Made by a program: the position numbers and the translations under genes
From: Effrenium voratum
Taxonomy: Eukaryota; Sar; Dinophyceae; Suessiales; Symbiodiniaceae
NCBI GenBank assembly: GCA_963377175.1
Contig: CAUJNA010002857.1
Coordinates: 595,001 to 659,000, forward strand
Length of the DNA stretch: 64,000 nt
Direction of reading: 5' to 3'
Notes under the pieces: model-generated
What the model saw: the letters and a program-made list of their open reading frames with translations, nothing else
The model's database searches: none
Told to the model about the DNA's origin: nothing
Part shown: positions 8,909 through 17,129 of the stretch, piece after piece
How the letters are laid out: every line of letters begins with the position of its first letter
How positions within the stretch are numbered: the first letter of the stretch is position 1

Positions 8909-9568
8909 ATGATTAATAATAAAAAGTTAATTTATGAAATGAAGCATGGTAAAATTAAACATTACCAACCTTACAAGAAATCAATTAAAATAACTGACAT
9001 TATGAAACAAACTGACAAAATATTAAATAGTTATTATCCTAATTCAAATTTAACTGATGCACAAGGGTTAAGTAGAGCATATGGCAATGGTAAAGGTTTT
9101 TATATTGATGGTGATAAAATGTATATAAGCGGAACATTTGGAAAAGGAACGTTTGGAGGTGCTGTTAATGACATTCTGGCGGATGTAGGACTTCCCTTAA
9201 AAATGACAAAATATTCACAACGATATAAAGACACATCAACAGCATTGGATGAAAACCATGAAGTTAAACATCTTATAACACATAGTCTCGGTTCAAGTGT
9301 AGGGGCACAGATAACAAAAGATTATCCTGAAAGAGAATTAACTCTAACCACTTATGGAGCGCCCTTTTTATCACGTAGGTCTAAAATTACTGATGATTAC
9401 ATTAATTTTAGAAGTATCTTAGACCCTGTTAGCATTGCTGACCGTGGCGCTATAACTGTTTATACTGGTTCATTAAACCCATTTACTAACCACGATTACA
9501 TAACTGGATATGGTGATATGGGGCGTGATGTTTCAAGAAGTGTTGAACCTGTAAGTGCGATAATGTAG
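8909..9568 (+). CDS. lipase-like alpha/beta hydrolase, 219 aa
   Basis: Probably hydrolyses lipid esters. The nucleophile elbow THSLGSSVG puts Ser at about 126, TYGAPF follows at about 148-153, Asp at about 172 (ILDPVS) and His at about 195 (NHDYITGYG). This is the Ser-Asp-His order of class-3 (fungal-type) lipases, shortened. There is no signal peptide: the N-terminus is Lys-rich. Lipase-like genes occur in some PLVs and could help the particle leave or enter membranes, which is inference. ATG at 8909 follows AT-rich sequence. Its last 31 codons recur at 23588-23681 after the gap. Confidence 0.62.
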   Translation: MINNKKLIYEMKHGKIKHYQPYKKSIKITDIMKQTDKILNSYYPNSNLTDAQGLSRAYGNGKGFYIDGDKMYISGTFGKGTFGGAVNDILADVGLPLKMTKYSQRYKDTSTALDENHEVKHLITHSLGSSVGAQITKDYPERELTLTTYGAPFLSRRSKITDDYINFRSILDPVSIADRGAITVYTGSLNPFTNHDYITGYGDMGRDVSRSVEPVSAIM

Positions 9569-9608
9569 TTAAATAAGTACTTAAATATATAACTGTATAA
9601 TATTATAT

Positions 9609-9905
9609 ATGTATAATCAGTTAAATGAAAACTTGACAGAAAGTGAAACAACATATAAGCCATTGACAATTTAAAAAAGATTAATGGATTTATATAGAGA
9701 TAATAAACGAACATATGTAAAATGCCAATGTGGATGTTATATATTTAGAGGTTTTGAATATTCCAAATGTTATAATTTTATCTTGTTTAAAGCAAAAGTC
9801 GCAAATAATAAGTTCTTGTTATTAAATGACAACAACAGATGTAATCACACTCAATCAGACATTGACAATATAGTAAAAAGACAAAACATAAATTTATTAT
9901 CATAA
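9609..9905 (+). pseudogene. small Cys-rich protein, broken by an in-frame stop (first copy)
   Basis: Same gene as the intact 98-codon frame at 23725. Here the codons GAA CAA of the intact copy read TAA AAA, giving a stop at 9672-9674 after 21 residues; the frame is otherwise unchanged to 9905. The product has a Cys cluster, CQCGCYIFRGFEYSKC, which could bind zinc, and further His/Cys near NRCNHTQSD. Function unknown. Translation could restart at the ATG at 9684 (73 codons), keeping the Cys cluster. Confidence 0.6.
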
Positions 9906-9913
9906 TAATATTA

Positions 9914-10138
9914 ATGATACAACATAAGAAATATGACAATGAAACAACGGATGATATGATTAAGAATGAAAATAAAAAGTATAAGAAAAGTTCATATGAA
10001 GAAATTAGAGAATTAGTCTTGGAGAAAGAAAAAGGCAATACTCCAGTTGAAGATAAGATTAAGAAAAAGAAAATGAAAATATTTAAAAATAATAATTCTA
10101 ATCAAAAGGATCACACTAAATTATTTAATTTAGTTTAA
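9914..10138 (+). CDS. small Lys-rich protein, 74 aa (first copy)
   Basis: Unrecognised, highly charged and probably helical or disordered, with a KIKKKKMKIFKNN stretch near the end. It sits between the Cys-rich gene and the MCP on the same strand, with 8 bp and 31 bp gaps. The second copy (24030) differs at a few codons (for example EEIRELV versus DEIREFV). Frame preservation in both copies supports a real gene. Confidence 0.5.
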   Translation: MIQHKKYDNETTDDMIKNENKKYKKSSYEEIRELVLEKEKGNTPVEDKIKKKKMKIFKNNNSNQKDHTKLFNLV

Positions 10139-10169
10139 ATTATTTCTAAATTAGATTATATATATAGTA

Positions 10170-11554
10170 ATGGAAACTTTTAGTGCTGAAGATATTCTAA
10201 TTGACAACCTCTCATTTAAATTAAATAAAGGTGCAAGTTATATCAACGACCGTCGTTCTGTCCCGTTTTTTCCTTCTGGGAGTAATATCTACACTCCTTC
10301 ATCAGGCCAGCGTGTGTTGAAAATAGCGTTAAATGCTGAAGATAATAGTTGGTTAGACCCACAGAGTGTAATGGTTTATTTCACTGTTGAAAACACTGAC
10401 ACGACAGACAATAAACGCTTGCGTCCTCTGTCTCCTGCTTATTCCTTCTTTAGAAGAGTAAGACTAATTGCTGGTAATCAACTTGTTGAAGACATTGATT
10501 ACTACAACCGAAATCATCATATGATGAGTTGCATGATGTCAAAAGGAGCAAGAGACAATGAAGACGCCCAGAGTTTTGGTTATAGATATGATGATGATTT
10601 AAACACACGTCGTGCAGTTCCTTCATCGGGTCATATTGGTCCTGCATATGACGCTTACACAATTCCAGGCTTTAACAGAAAAATGGTTGTAGGATTTAAA
10701 CCGATGCTTGGTTTATTCAATCAATTTAAGTATATCCCGTTAAAAGCGTGTCCTCTTGTTTTAGAACTTGAATTAGTTTCAAATTTTACCGATTGTGTTG
10801 TTACAGCGGGTGGGTCGAGGTTTCCAGCGAGTGGCAACACAGACACAAGCCTTCATACAAATGAGCAGTTCTCAATTAGTAACGCATTCCTTCAAACTGA
10901 TTTGGTTAGCTTGGACAACGACCTCCATAATAAATATGTTGCTCACCTCCTCGATTCAAAAGAATTACCTATTACTTATAATACTTATATTTGTCAATCT
11001 AATCAAGTTCCTGATGGTTCGTCATCAATTAACACCACAGTTGTTCGTTCAGTATCTAAACTCGTTGCCGCGTTCATCTCTTTCAGTAAAAGCGGAGTAG
11101 GCGATACTCACGTTATGAAAGAATACAACAATTTCTATCATCCTATGTATTATTTGAACTACCAAGAAAGTGGATACTACAATCACGACCATGATTTAGA
11201 ATTTCCACTTCAATTAGGTTCAAAACTATATCCTGAGTATCCTTGCCGTTCATTAACACAAGCATTCTATTATTTACGAAAAGCATTAAATTTACCATTG
11301 TTCCATCAACATCATTTATCGATTGAATATTATGCTTATCGTGTTGATAAGTTTATCTTTGCTATGGATTTCCAAAAGGTTCCGGATTCTTCATATTCTG
11401 GAATTAACACTAAAGCCGGACAACAGCTTCTAATTCGTGTGAAACCTGTTGGAAATATGGTAACAGCAAATATGCCAGATACAATATATATATAACATTA
11501 GTATCAGAACAAATATTATCCATTAGAGACGCCGGAGTTCAGATTTTGGATTAA
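10170..11554 (+). CDS. major capsid protein, double jelly-roll type (first copy, frameshifted near the end)
   Basis: Forms the hexon-like trimers of the capsid. The frame starts METFSAEDILIDNLSFKLN at 10170. LFNQFKYIPLKACPLVLELEL and, later, TDLVSLDNDLHNKYVAHLLD match segments typical of PLV major capsid proteins. The intact second copy has 460 codons. Here a 2-bp gain in an AT repeat (TATATATATA, about 11485-11495) causes a stop at 11495 after 441 codons, losing the last 20 or so residues. Those are still legible in another frame to the TAA at 11554. An AT-rich TATATATATAG lies just before the ATG. A dinucleotide slip could be real or a read error. Confidence 0.85.
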
Positions 11555-11617
11555 CAATAAGTAAAAATGATAATATTAAAAATAAATAAATATTATCATT
11601 TCTACTATTAATATATA

Positions 11618-14333
11618 ATGCCTTCAATAAATTTAACAAACTTTGAAAATGTTGTAGCGCACACAATTAGCGAAATCAATTCTACAAGCGGGGTGACAAA
11701 CATTAGAAACATATACGCTAATCAATCAGATATAATTGATTTACTTGACAACAAAGCAGACCAAGTAGATACTTACACAAAAGCACAGATTGACGCTAAT
11801 TTTTATGATATAAATCAATCATACAATAAGACGGAAGTTAATGTATTATCAAATAATATTAGTTCAAATACATTTTTAATAGGTAATCTGACAATAACTT
11901 CAAATACAAATTTTAATAATATTTCATCAAATACAAATTTAATAAGTAATTTAAATTCTACTATGACAACTAATTTTAACAATATTAGTTCTAATTCTAA
12001 CTTAATTAATACAAATATTAATAATATTTCATCTAATACACATTTAATAAATAATTTGAATTCTACTATAACAACTAATTTTAATAATATTAGTTCTAAT
12101 TCTAATTTAATAACAGGATTAAATAGTACAGTAAATTCACATATTACTGCAATTTTAGATTTACAGAATGGAGGTTCATTTAATGAAACAGATTATTATA
12201 ATAAAATAACAACTAATAATTTATTATCAGAAAAATTAAATACATCAGTATTAAATAATACATTAATTCATAATATAACAACTACTTCAATTTTCAAAAT
12301 AGCAAATTTTGGAAATTATAATAATTTCTTTGAAATGTATAATAATTATTTTGATAGTTATGTTTATGGAAATTTAAGTGGAGCAACTATGTTTTTGAAT
12401 CAAAGAGGTTTTGGAGATGTAGAAATTAATAATTCTTCAATTTTTCAAAATGATAAATATTATTAAATCATAATACTACAATATTATCTAATTTACAAGT
12501 ATCAGGTTTATTTTCGTGTTCATCTATTTTAGATATAGCAGGTTCTGATAGTAGATATGTTTTACAGTCAGATAATTTAGCAGGATTAATAACAGGAAAT
12601 ACAAATACAATTAATTCAATAATTACAAATGATAGCGCACAAGATACAGTAATAAGTCAAAAATTAGACAAAGTTAATACAACATTACAGACAGTGAATT
12701 CGCCATTAATACTTAGTTTAACAGATAATCTAATCCAATATTTAGAATCCAGGACGCAGTTAGTAACCAAAGACTCGAGTTTAAACGAGGATGTCAGTTA
12801 GACTCTTATCAAGGGTTAGAAGGTGCTACTCCTTATAGATTATGGTTAGGATGGAATACAGGAGATGTTATTATTGGAAGACCTAATAATGCTTCAAGAA
12901 TTACAATTAATGGTAATGTTCATACTTCGTATAATTTTGCTCAAGCACACGGAACATCATATTTCGAAGGTGCTGTTTATATGAAAGGACATTTATTTAC
13001 AAATAATGATTTTTCAACGGATATTAAAACAAAAATAGATAATATCAATACTTCAATAAATGGATTAGAACCATATTTAGAAACATATACACCAGATGCA
13101 ACACAAGGTTTTTATATACATCATCCTAATTTTGTTGCTGTTAGCGTTGGTGATATTACTAATGCTTCTAACCAATATATGATGTGCGATGGATTAGTTA
13201 ATAAAACAATTTTTAGTAAACCTGTTGATGTGTTAGGTAATATTTATACAAATGCTGCTGTTAATTGTGATAATGTTAATATTGATACTGATGGTAAATT
13301 AACAATTGATACAAATTGTGAATTATATAGATATGTTAGTGCTTTTTCATCTTTTGATATGAGGAATAGTGATGCTAATTCTTCAATTAGATTTATTTGT
13401 GGAGACCCTGCCGTTCAATCTAATATAGTCGGAGCTGTTAATCTTTCTAGCGGATGGACTTTTAATACTGCTACTGCTGATTTTATGGGTAATTTATTTG
13501 CTGATGATGTGTATGTTAAAACTAATGGAGCATTAAGAAGCAATCCTATAGCGCCTAATGGTGGATCATTAGTAACTGTTGATACTAACTTAGCAGTTCA
13601 AAATGCATACTTAGCAACTAATACCATTCAATCATTTGATTTAACAACGGTTTCATTTTTGAATAATATTTCAATGACTACTGGAACTGATATTAAAATG
13701 GGAACAAGTGAAATATCAACTTATTACGATGGAACTAGTTTATCTACAATTGATGTAATATTCAGAACATCAAACACTGCGTTTAGAGTTTCAGATGCTT
13801 CAAGTACACCTTCAGTTTTATTACCTATTGATAAGACATTTGGAACTACAGTAAATACTGAAAGTTTTACAAATAATGCTCCATCGACTTTTAATGAAAA
13901 TGTAACAGTTGCAGGAACGAAAAAAATGTTGTGTAATACACTAGAACCATCAACAGGAACTAATATAGATTTAACAGCAACAACAGTAACCATCAACGGA
14001 ACGCTTGTGGATTCATCTGATTCAAGATTGAAATATGATATAGACAATATCAAATCTAATTGTATGAATGTTATTAAGAAATTTAAACCGAAGAAGTTTA
14101 AAAGACATGATAGAAATGATGGCGGTAAAACTCATATAGGATATATCGCAGATGAAGTATTAAAAGCAATTCCTAAAGAGTTTGAAAATATTGTATGTAA
14201 AGATAAAGAGTATTTAGGATTGAATTATTTAGTTTTACCAGTGCTAGTTCATAAGGCAGTATTAGAGTTGAGCGATAAGATAGAAAAACTTGAAAAAGAA
14301 ATTAAGGAATTGAAAAAAGAAAAATCTAAATAA
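11618..14333 (+). pseudogene. trimeric fibre/spike protein with S74 chaperone domain (first copy, two frameshifts)
   Basis: Phage-tail-fibre-like. The N-terminal part (11618-12466, 282 codons) has KADQVDTYTKAQIDANFYD, a motif common in fibre shafts, then repeats of FNNISSN(S/T)NLI that likely form a coiled or beta-helical shaft. The C-terminal part (12981-14333) ends with SSDSRLKYDI ... HIGYIADEV and a Leu/Lys coiled coil, the mark of an S74 intramolecular chaperone that cuts itself between Ser and Asp after trimerising. Versus the second copy, one A is missing at about 12454 (stop at 12466) and one base at about 12729; between them the frame still codes. Both lie in A/T-rich runs. Confidence 0.75.
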
Positions 14334-14342
14334 TAATATATA

Positions 14343-14552
14343 ATGGGTAATTCAAATAGTAATGTTGAAACTTCAAGTATTGACAAAATCAATGATATTG
14401 ATGAAGAACAATTAGATTTAAGTAATATTGATAAATTACAGTTGAAAGCAATTAAGCAAATGAGTGAAAGATTAGAAAAACTGGAGAAAGTAAAAAGTGA
14501 CAAACTAATATATAGATTACCGGTTCAGATTTGTAGTTATTCATTATTTTGA
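14343..14552 (+). CDS. 69-aa protein with N-myristoylation motif (first copy)
   Basis: Starts MGNSNSNVETSS. Gly2 with Ser6 is the N-myristoyltransferase signal, so the product may be lipid-anchored to membranes. The middle is acidic and helical (LEKLEKVKSDKL) with heptad spacing. Its ATG is 9 bp after the fibre stop, suggesting co-expression with the fibre. Identical in the second copy (28469). Family not recognised. Confidence 0.55.
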   Translation: MGNSNSNVETSSIDKINDIDEEQLDLSNIDKLQLKAIKQMSERLEKLEKVKSDKLIYRLPVQICSYSLF

Positions 14553-14590
14553 ATTAATAACATTAAGCCATAGGCTTAATGTTATTAATT
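14552..14590. terminator. perfect 18-bp palindrome between convergent genes
   Basis: AATTAATAACATTAAGCC, loop ATA, and the exact reverse complement. It spans from the stop codon of the plus-strand gene (14552) over the stop codon of the minus-strand gene (14585), so it is placed to end or protect both transcripts. Confidence 0.7.
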
Positions 14591-15100
14591 TAAAGGTAAA
14601 AATAAAAAATCATTAATAATACTTTGTTCACCATCATTGATGACTTTAATAGTTATTTTTTTCACTTGTAATGAAATAAAATTAACCACATCACTCGCAT
14701 ACACTAATTTAACTTTATGAAGGTCTGTATTAAGAAAATAATAAATATCAAATAAATTAATTGATATTAAAGTTCGATTACAAACATGAAACCAACGAGT
14801 AAACGTGCTATATGTAGCAAATATATCATATTCAATAAATAATTTTGATGGTTTATTTTTTTGATGTAATTTATCTAACTCACTTAAATTAAAAACATAT
14901 GATAATCCATTATTAATATTGGTATTATCAATTTCAAAATAATGTATGTAATTTAATGTGTAAGACTTATACACTGGTTTAAATTTATTAATATAATTTT
15001 TAACAATATTGCTATTTTTTATTTTTAATAATTGAACATCACCTAAACTATAAGATAATACAAGTTTTTTAATGTCTAATGGTAAATCATAAAATAACAT
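14585..15100 (-). CDS. F-box-like small protein, 171 aa (first copy)
   Basis: The first 35 residues, LPLDIKKLVLSYSLGDVQLL then KIKNSNIVKNYI, match in pattern the start of the gene at 41307 (LPADVLKGIISYKLGG, KIKHNHIKTL): LP-x-D-hydrophobic-x-K, SY-x-LG, LKIK-x-x-x-I. This resembles an F-box or BC-box style helix pair, which would suggest a host ubiquitin-ligase adaptor; that is inference. The rest is Tyr/Phe/Ile/Asn-rich with no known domain. It is convergent with the myristoylation-motif gene. The second copy looks identical along its whole length. Confidence 0.5.
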   Translation of the reverse strand: MLFYDLPLDIKKLVLSYSLGDVQLLKIKNSNIVKNYINKFKPVYKSYTLNYIHYFEIDNTNINNGLSYVFNLSELDKLHQKNKPSKLFIEYDIFATYSTFTRWFHVCNRTLISINLFDIYYFLNTDLHKVKLVYASDVVNFISLQVKKITIKVINDGEQSIINDFLFLPLN

Positions 15101-15162
15101 AATATATTTGAATATTTATTTTATTTTAAATGATTTTCAAATCTAACATATTTAGTTACTTT

Positions 15163-15465
15163 TTAATCATCTGACACTCTTGTTGAACCACCATCACTGT
15201 AATTATCACTATCACTATCAGTATCATATTCTATACGAATATGTTCTTCTAATTCTTTCCTCATTCTTTCTGCTTCCTTAAAAGTAATATGACAATCACT
15301 TTCAATATGGTTAGCAGCATCCTTCATTAAAAAAGTTTCACCACATTCACACTCTACTAATTGTTGTAGTCTTTGCTTCCGGTATTCTTGAATTTGTTTT
15401 GGTATATCGTCGCCGAAAAACCTTACTGGTTCTTCATATATTCTTTCTTGAAACATTTTTAACAT
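15163..15465 (-). CDS. small zinc-finger protein with acidic tail, 100 aa (first copy)
   Basis: Residues about 38-58 read CECGETFLMKDAANHIESDC followed by His, a compact Cys-Cys-His-Cys/His finger. After a charged helix (EAERMRKELEEH) the tail is Asp/Ser-rich (YDTDSDSDNYSDGG). It lies 20 bp downstream of the ATPase on the same strand. The second copy has GSDIPKQ for GDDIPKQ. Function unknown. Confidence 0.55.
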   Translation of the reverse strand: MLKMFQERIYEEPVRFFGDDIPKQIQEYRKQRLQQLVECECGETFLMKDAANHIESDCHITFKEAERMRKELEEHIRIEYDTDSDSDNYSDGGSTRVSDD

Positions 15466-15484
15466 TCTATAATATATAATAGAT

Positions 15485-16240
15485 TTATTTTATTTTAAAA
15501 GCTTTCTCAAATCTAACATAAAACATATTATTAACATCTTTGGAATTCATATTGACATAAAAGAAGGAGTAGGGCTTATCATCTACTGCTTTATGATACA
15601 TATTTAACAGTTGCTCTTTATCAACAATGGCAGAGTTTTCCTCAATGAATGACATTAACTCTGATACATTCTTTAACTTGAATATATACAACGAACTTGA
15701 ATTCAACCTAATGATTGGTGCTAGGACACGGTATTTTTGAACGCTTAAACAAAAACTAATGGCGTCGTGTCTGCCTCTCGTTACCAGTCCATGTAATAGC
15801 TTGCTGTATCTAACAAATTTAGGGTCGTCTGCAAAATCATCAACTATGATTAAAATTGAATGTAGTTTCTTCATCTTCTGTTCTTTCATATAATGAATTA
15901 TCTTTCTTTGCGTGTTAATTATTTCTTCCAGTTCTTCAGGTTGGTAGGTGTCATAATATAACTTTTCTTTTTCATCATCAACCTTCATATTATCTTTTTG
16001 ATATTTCTTGACTTCAACGAAGGTAGGGTCATTATGAACAGACGGACTAAAAATGAATATACGAGCGAAGCAGTCCCTATAAACATTTAGGATAAGGTTT
16101 TGGATTAAAACTGTTTTTCCTCCCGTTGATGAAGCAACAACAATTGAGCGAAAAGGTAGTTTTGGTACATGTTCATATTTGGATTGTTTGAATTCATAGT
16201 CAGTTATGTTTATTGGTTTTATAATGGGAACTTCAGGCAT
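15485..16240 (-). CDS. A32/FtsK-HerA-type genome packaging ATPase, 251 aa (first copy)
   Basis: Drives viral DNA into the capsid. The P-loop is VVASSTGGKTVLIQNLIL (about 34-51), with GGKT in the usual Walker A place; Walker B is ILIIVDDF (about 129-136); TRGRHDAISFCLSVQKYR (about 153-170) is the sensor-like segment of PLV and virophage ATPases. Length fits the family. It is divergent to the small plus-strand genes from 16483. The second copy differs at a few codons (for example RKIIHY/RKIIFY, GLVTRG/GLATRG). Confidence 0.85.
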   Translation of the reverse strand: MPEVPIIKPINITDYEFKQSKYEHVPKLPFRSIVVASSTGGKTVLIQNLILNVYRDCFARIFIFSPSVHNDPTFVEVKKYQKDNMKVDDEKEKLYYDTYQPEELEEIINTQRKIIHYMKEQKMKKLHSILIIVDDFADDPKFVRYSKLLHGLVTRGRHDAISFCLSVQKYRVLAPIIRLNSSSLYIFKLKNVSELMSFIEENSAIVDKEQLLNMYHKAVDDKPYSFFYVNMNSKDVNNMFYVRFEKAFKIK

Positions 16241-16482
16241 AAAATAATATTATTAAAAATATTTAAAAAATACATTAATATTATTTATTGTATGAAAGCA
16301 TTGCTATGATATGAATGGTGTCTATCGTAGTAGAACAGGCTCTTTCATCAACTTCAATCAATAAGCATTGAAGATAATTAGTTTGATGCATTGTAAAGAA
16401 AACCCCAAGTGCTGTGCCCCACCAATATTCTATTATACATGAAAATAATAAGATTAAATAACTATTTTATCTTATTATTTAT
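16241..16482. other. intergenic region, possible tiny minus-strand ORF
   Basis: Between divergent ATPase and small zinc genes. A minus-strand frame ending at 16281 is open back to about 16455. It reads like a short membrane segment (LILLFSC, LGVFF) but has only one ATG, at 16391 (36 codons). The same sequence is in the second copy (30367-30608). Otherwise AT-rich promoter-like DNA. Confidence 0.3.
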
Positions 16483-16644
16483 ATGACTATTATCCATTGC
16501 AGTTGTGGTAAAACTTATGATGACAAATATTTATTTAAACATCTAAATTCAAAACATCATCAGAGATTTGTGGAATATAGATGGAATAAAGACGATACAA
16601 TGAAAAAACTTTACAAGAAAAGAAAGACAGAAATGAAAAAATAA
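16483..16644 (+). CDS. 53-aa zinc-finger microprotein (first copy)
   Basis: Short frame starting MTIIHCSCGKTYDDKYLFKH with a Cys-x-Cys then His-x4-His pair (HLNSKHH), i.e. one minimal C2H2 finger, and a basic Lys/Arg tail. It opens a chain of three small plus-strand genes. The second copy (30609) reads the same. Confidence 0.5.
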   Translation: MTIIHCSCGKTYDDKYLFKHLNSKHHQRFVEYRWNKDDTMKKLYKKRKTEMKK

Positions 16645-16704
16645 TTTATCTTATTATTTAATAAGAAAAGGAGTTATACAGACTATATTAATATAATAGA
16701 TGAA

Positions 16705-16857
16705 ATGGAGAATATAGAACAAGTACTAATAACCGATAATAAAATTAAGAAATGTTGTTATTATTCATTAGAATTAATTAAGCTAGGAATACAATATATC
16801 AAAAATAAAAATGTAAATATTAATATAAATGCCAAGAAAGAAAAACAAAAAGAATAA
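16705..16857 (+). CDS. 50-aa small protein overlapping the next gene (first copy)
   Basis: Starts MENIEQVLITDNK at 16705 and ends at a TAA at 16857, overlapping the following start (16829) by 29 bases in another frame. The middle (CCYYSLELIKLGIQYI) is hydrophobic. No known family. The overlap suggests coupled expression if real. Confidence 0.35.
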   Translation: MENIEQVLITDNKIKKCCYYSLELIKLGIQYIKNKNVNININAKKEKQKE

Positions 16858-17020
16858 GACAGGTTTAAGTGTTTCTTCAACTGATGAAGAAAAGGAAGAA
16901 ATTGTTAAAGAAACATCAGTTATTGAGTTTTCTTGTCCGTTGTGTAAAAGGATGTTAGAGATGAAACATGAATTAGAAATACAAAAGAAAGGAACTTGTA
17001 AATGCTCGTGTATTTGTTGA
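16829..17020 (+). pseudogene. small zinc-ribbon-like gene cut by the copia insertion (first copy, 5' part)
   Basis: The frame starts MPRKKNKKNKTG, runs through an acidic stretch and a Cys pair (FSCPLCKRM) and a second Cys cluster (CKCSC), and then enters the copia LTR at 17015, ending after 63 codons. The gene's true 3' half lies beyond the copia element at 38946-39130 in the second copy. In this copy the 3' half is lost beyond the gap. Confidence 0.6.
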
Positions 17021-17129
17021 AATATGTAGCCCAATACGCTTGTTGTCATATACAGTTGTACAGTTGAGACTACCGACATGTTTTGGCTCAAGAAAATAAG
17101 GCGCTCCGAAGCGGCCAAATAGATTTTCA
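17015..17129 (+). repeat. copia 5' LTR, 115 bp (first copy)
   Basis: Begins TGTTGAAATA and ends ATTTTCA, i.e. TG...CA. Identical to the 3' LTR at 38831-38945 except for one base near the end (AGATTTTCA versus ATATTTTCA). Positions 17073-17092 read CCGACATGTTTTGGCTCAAG, whose last 12 bases equal the 3' end of the dinoflagellate spliced leader. Confidence 0.9.
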
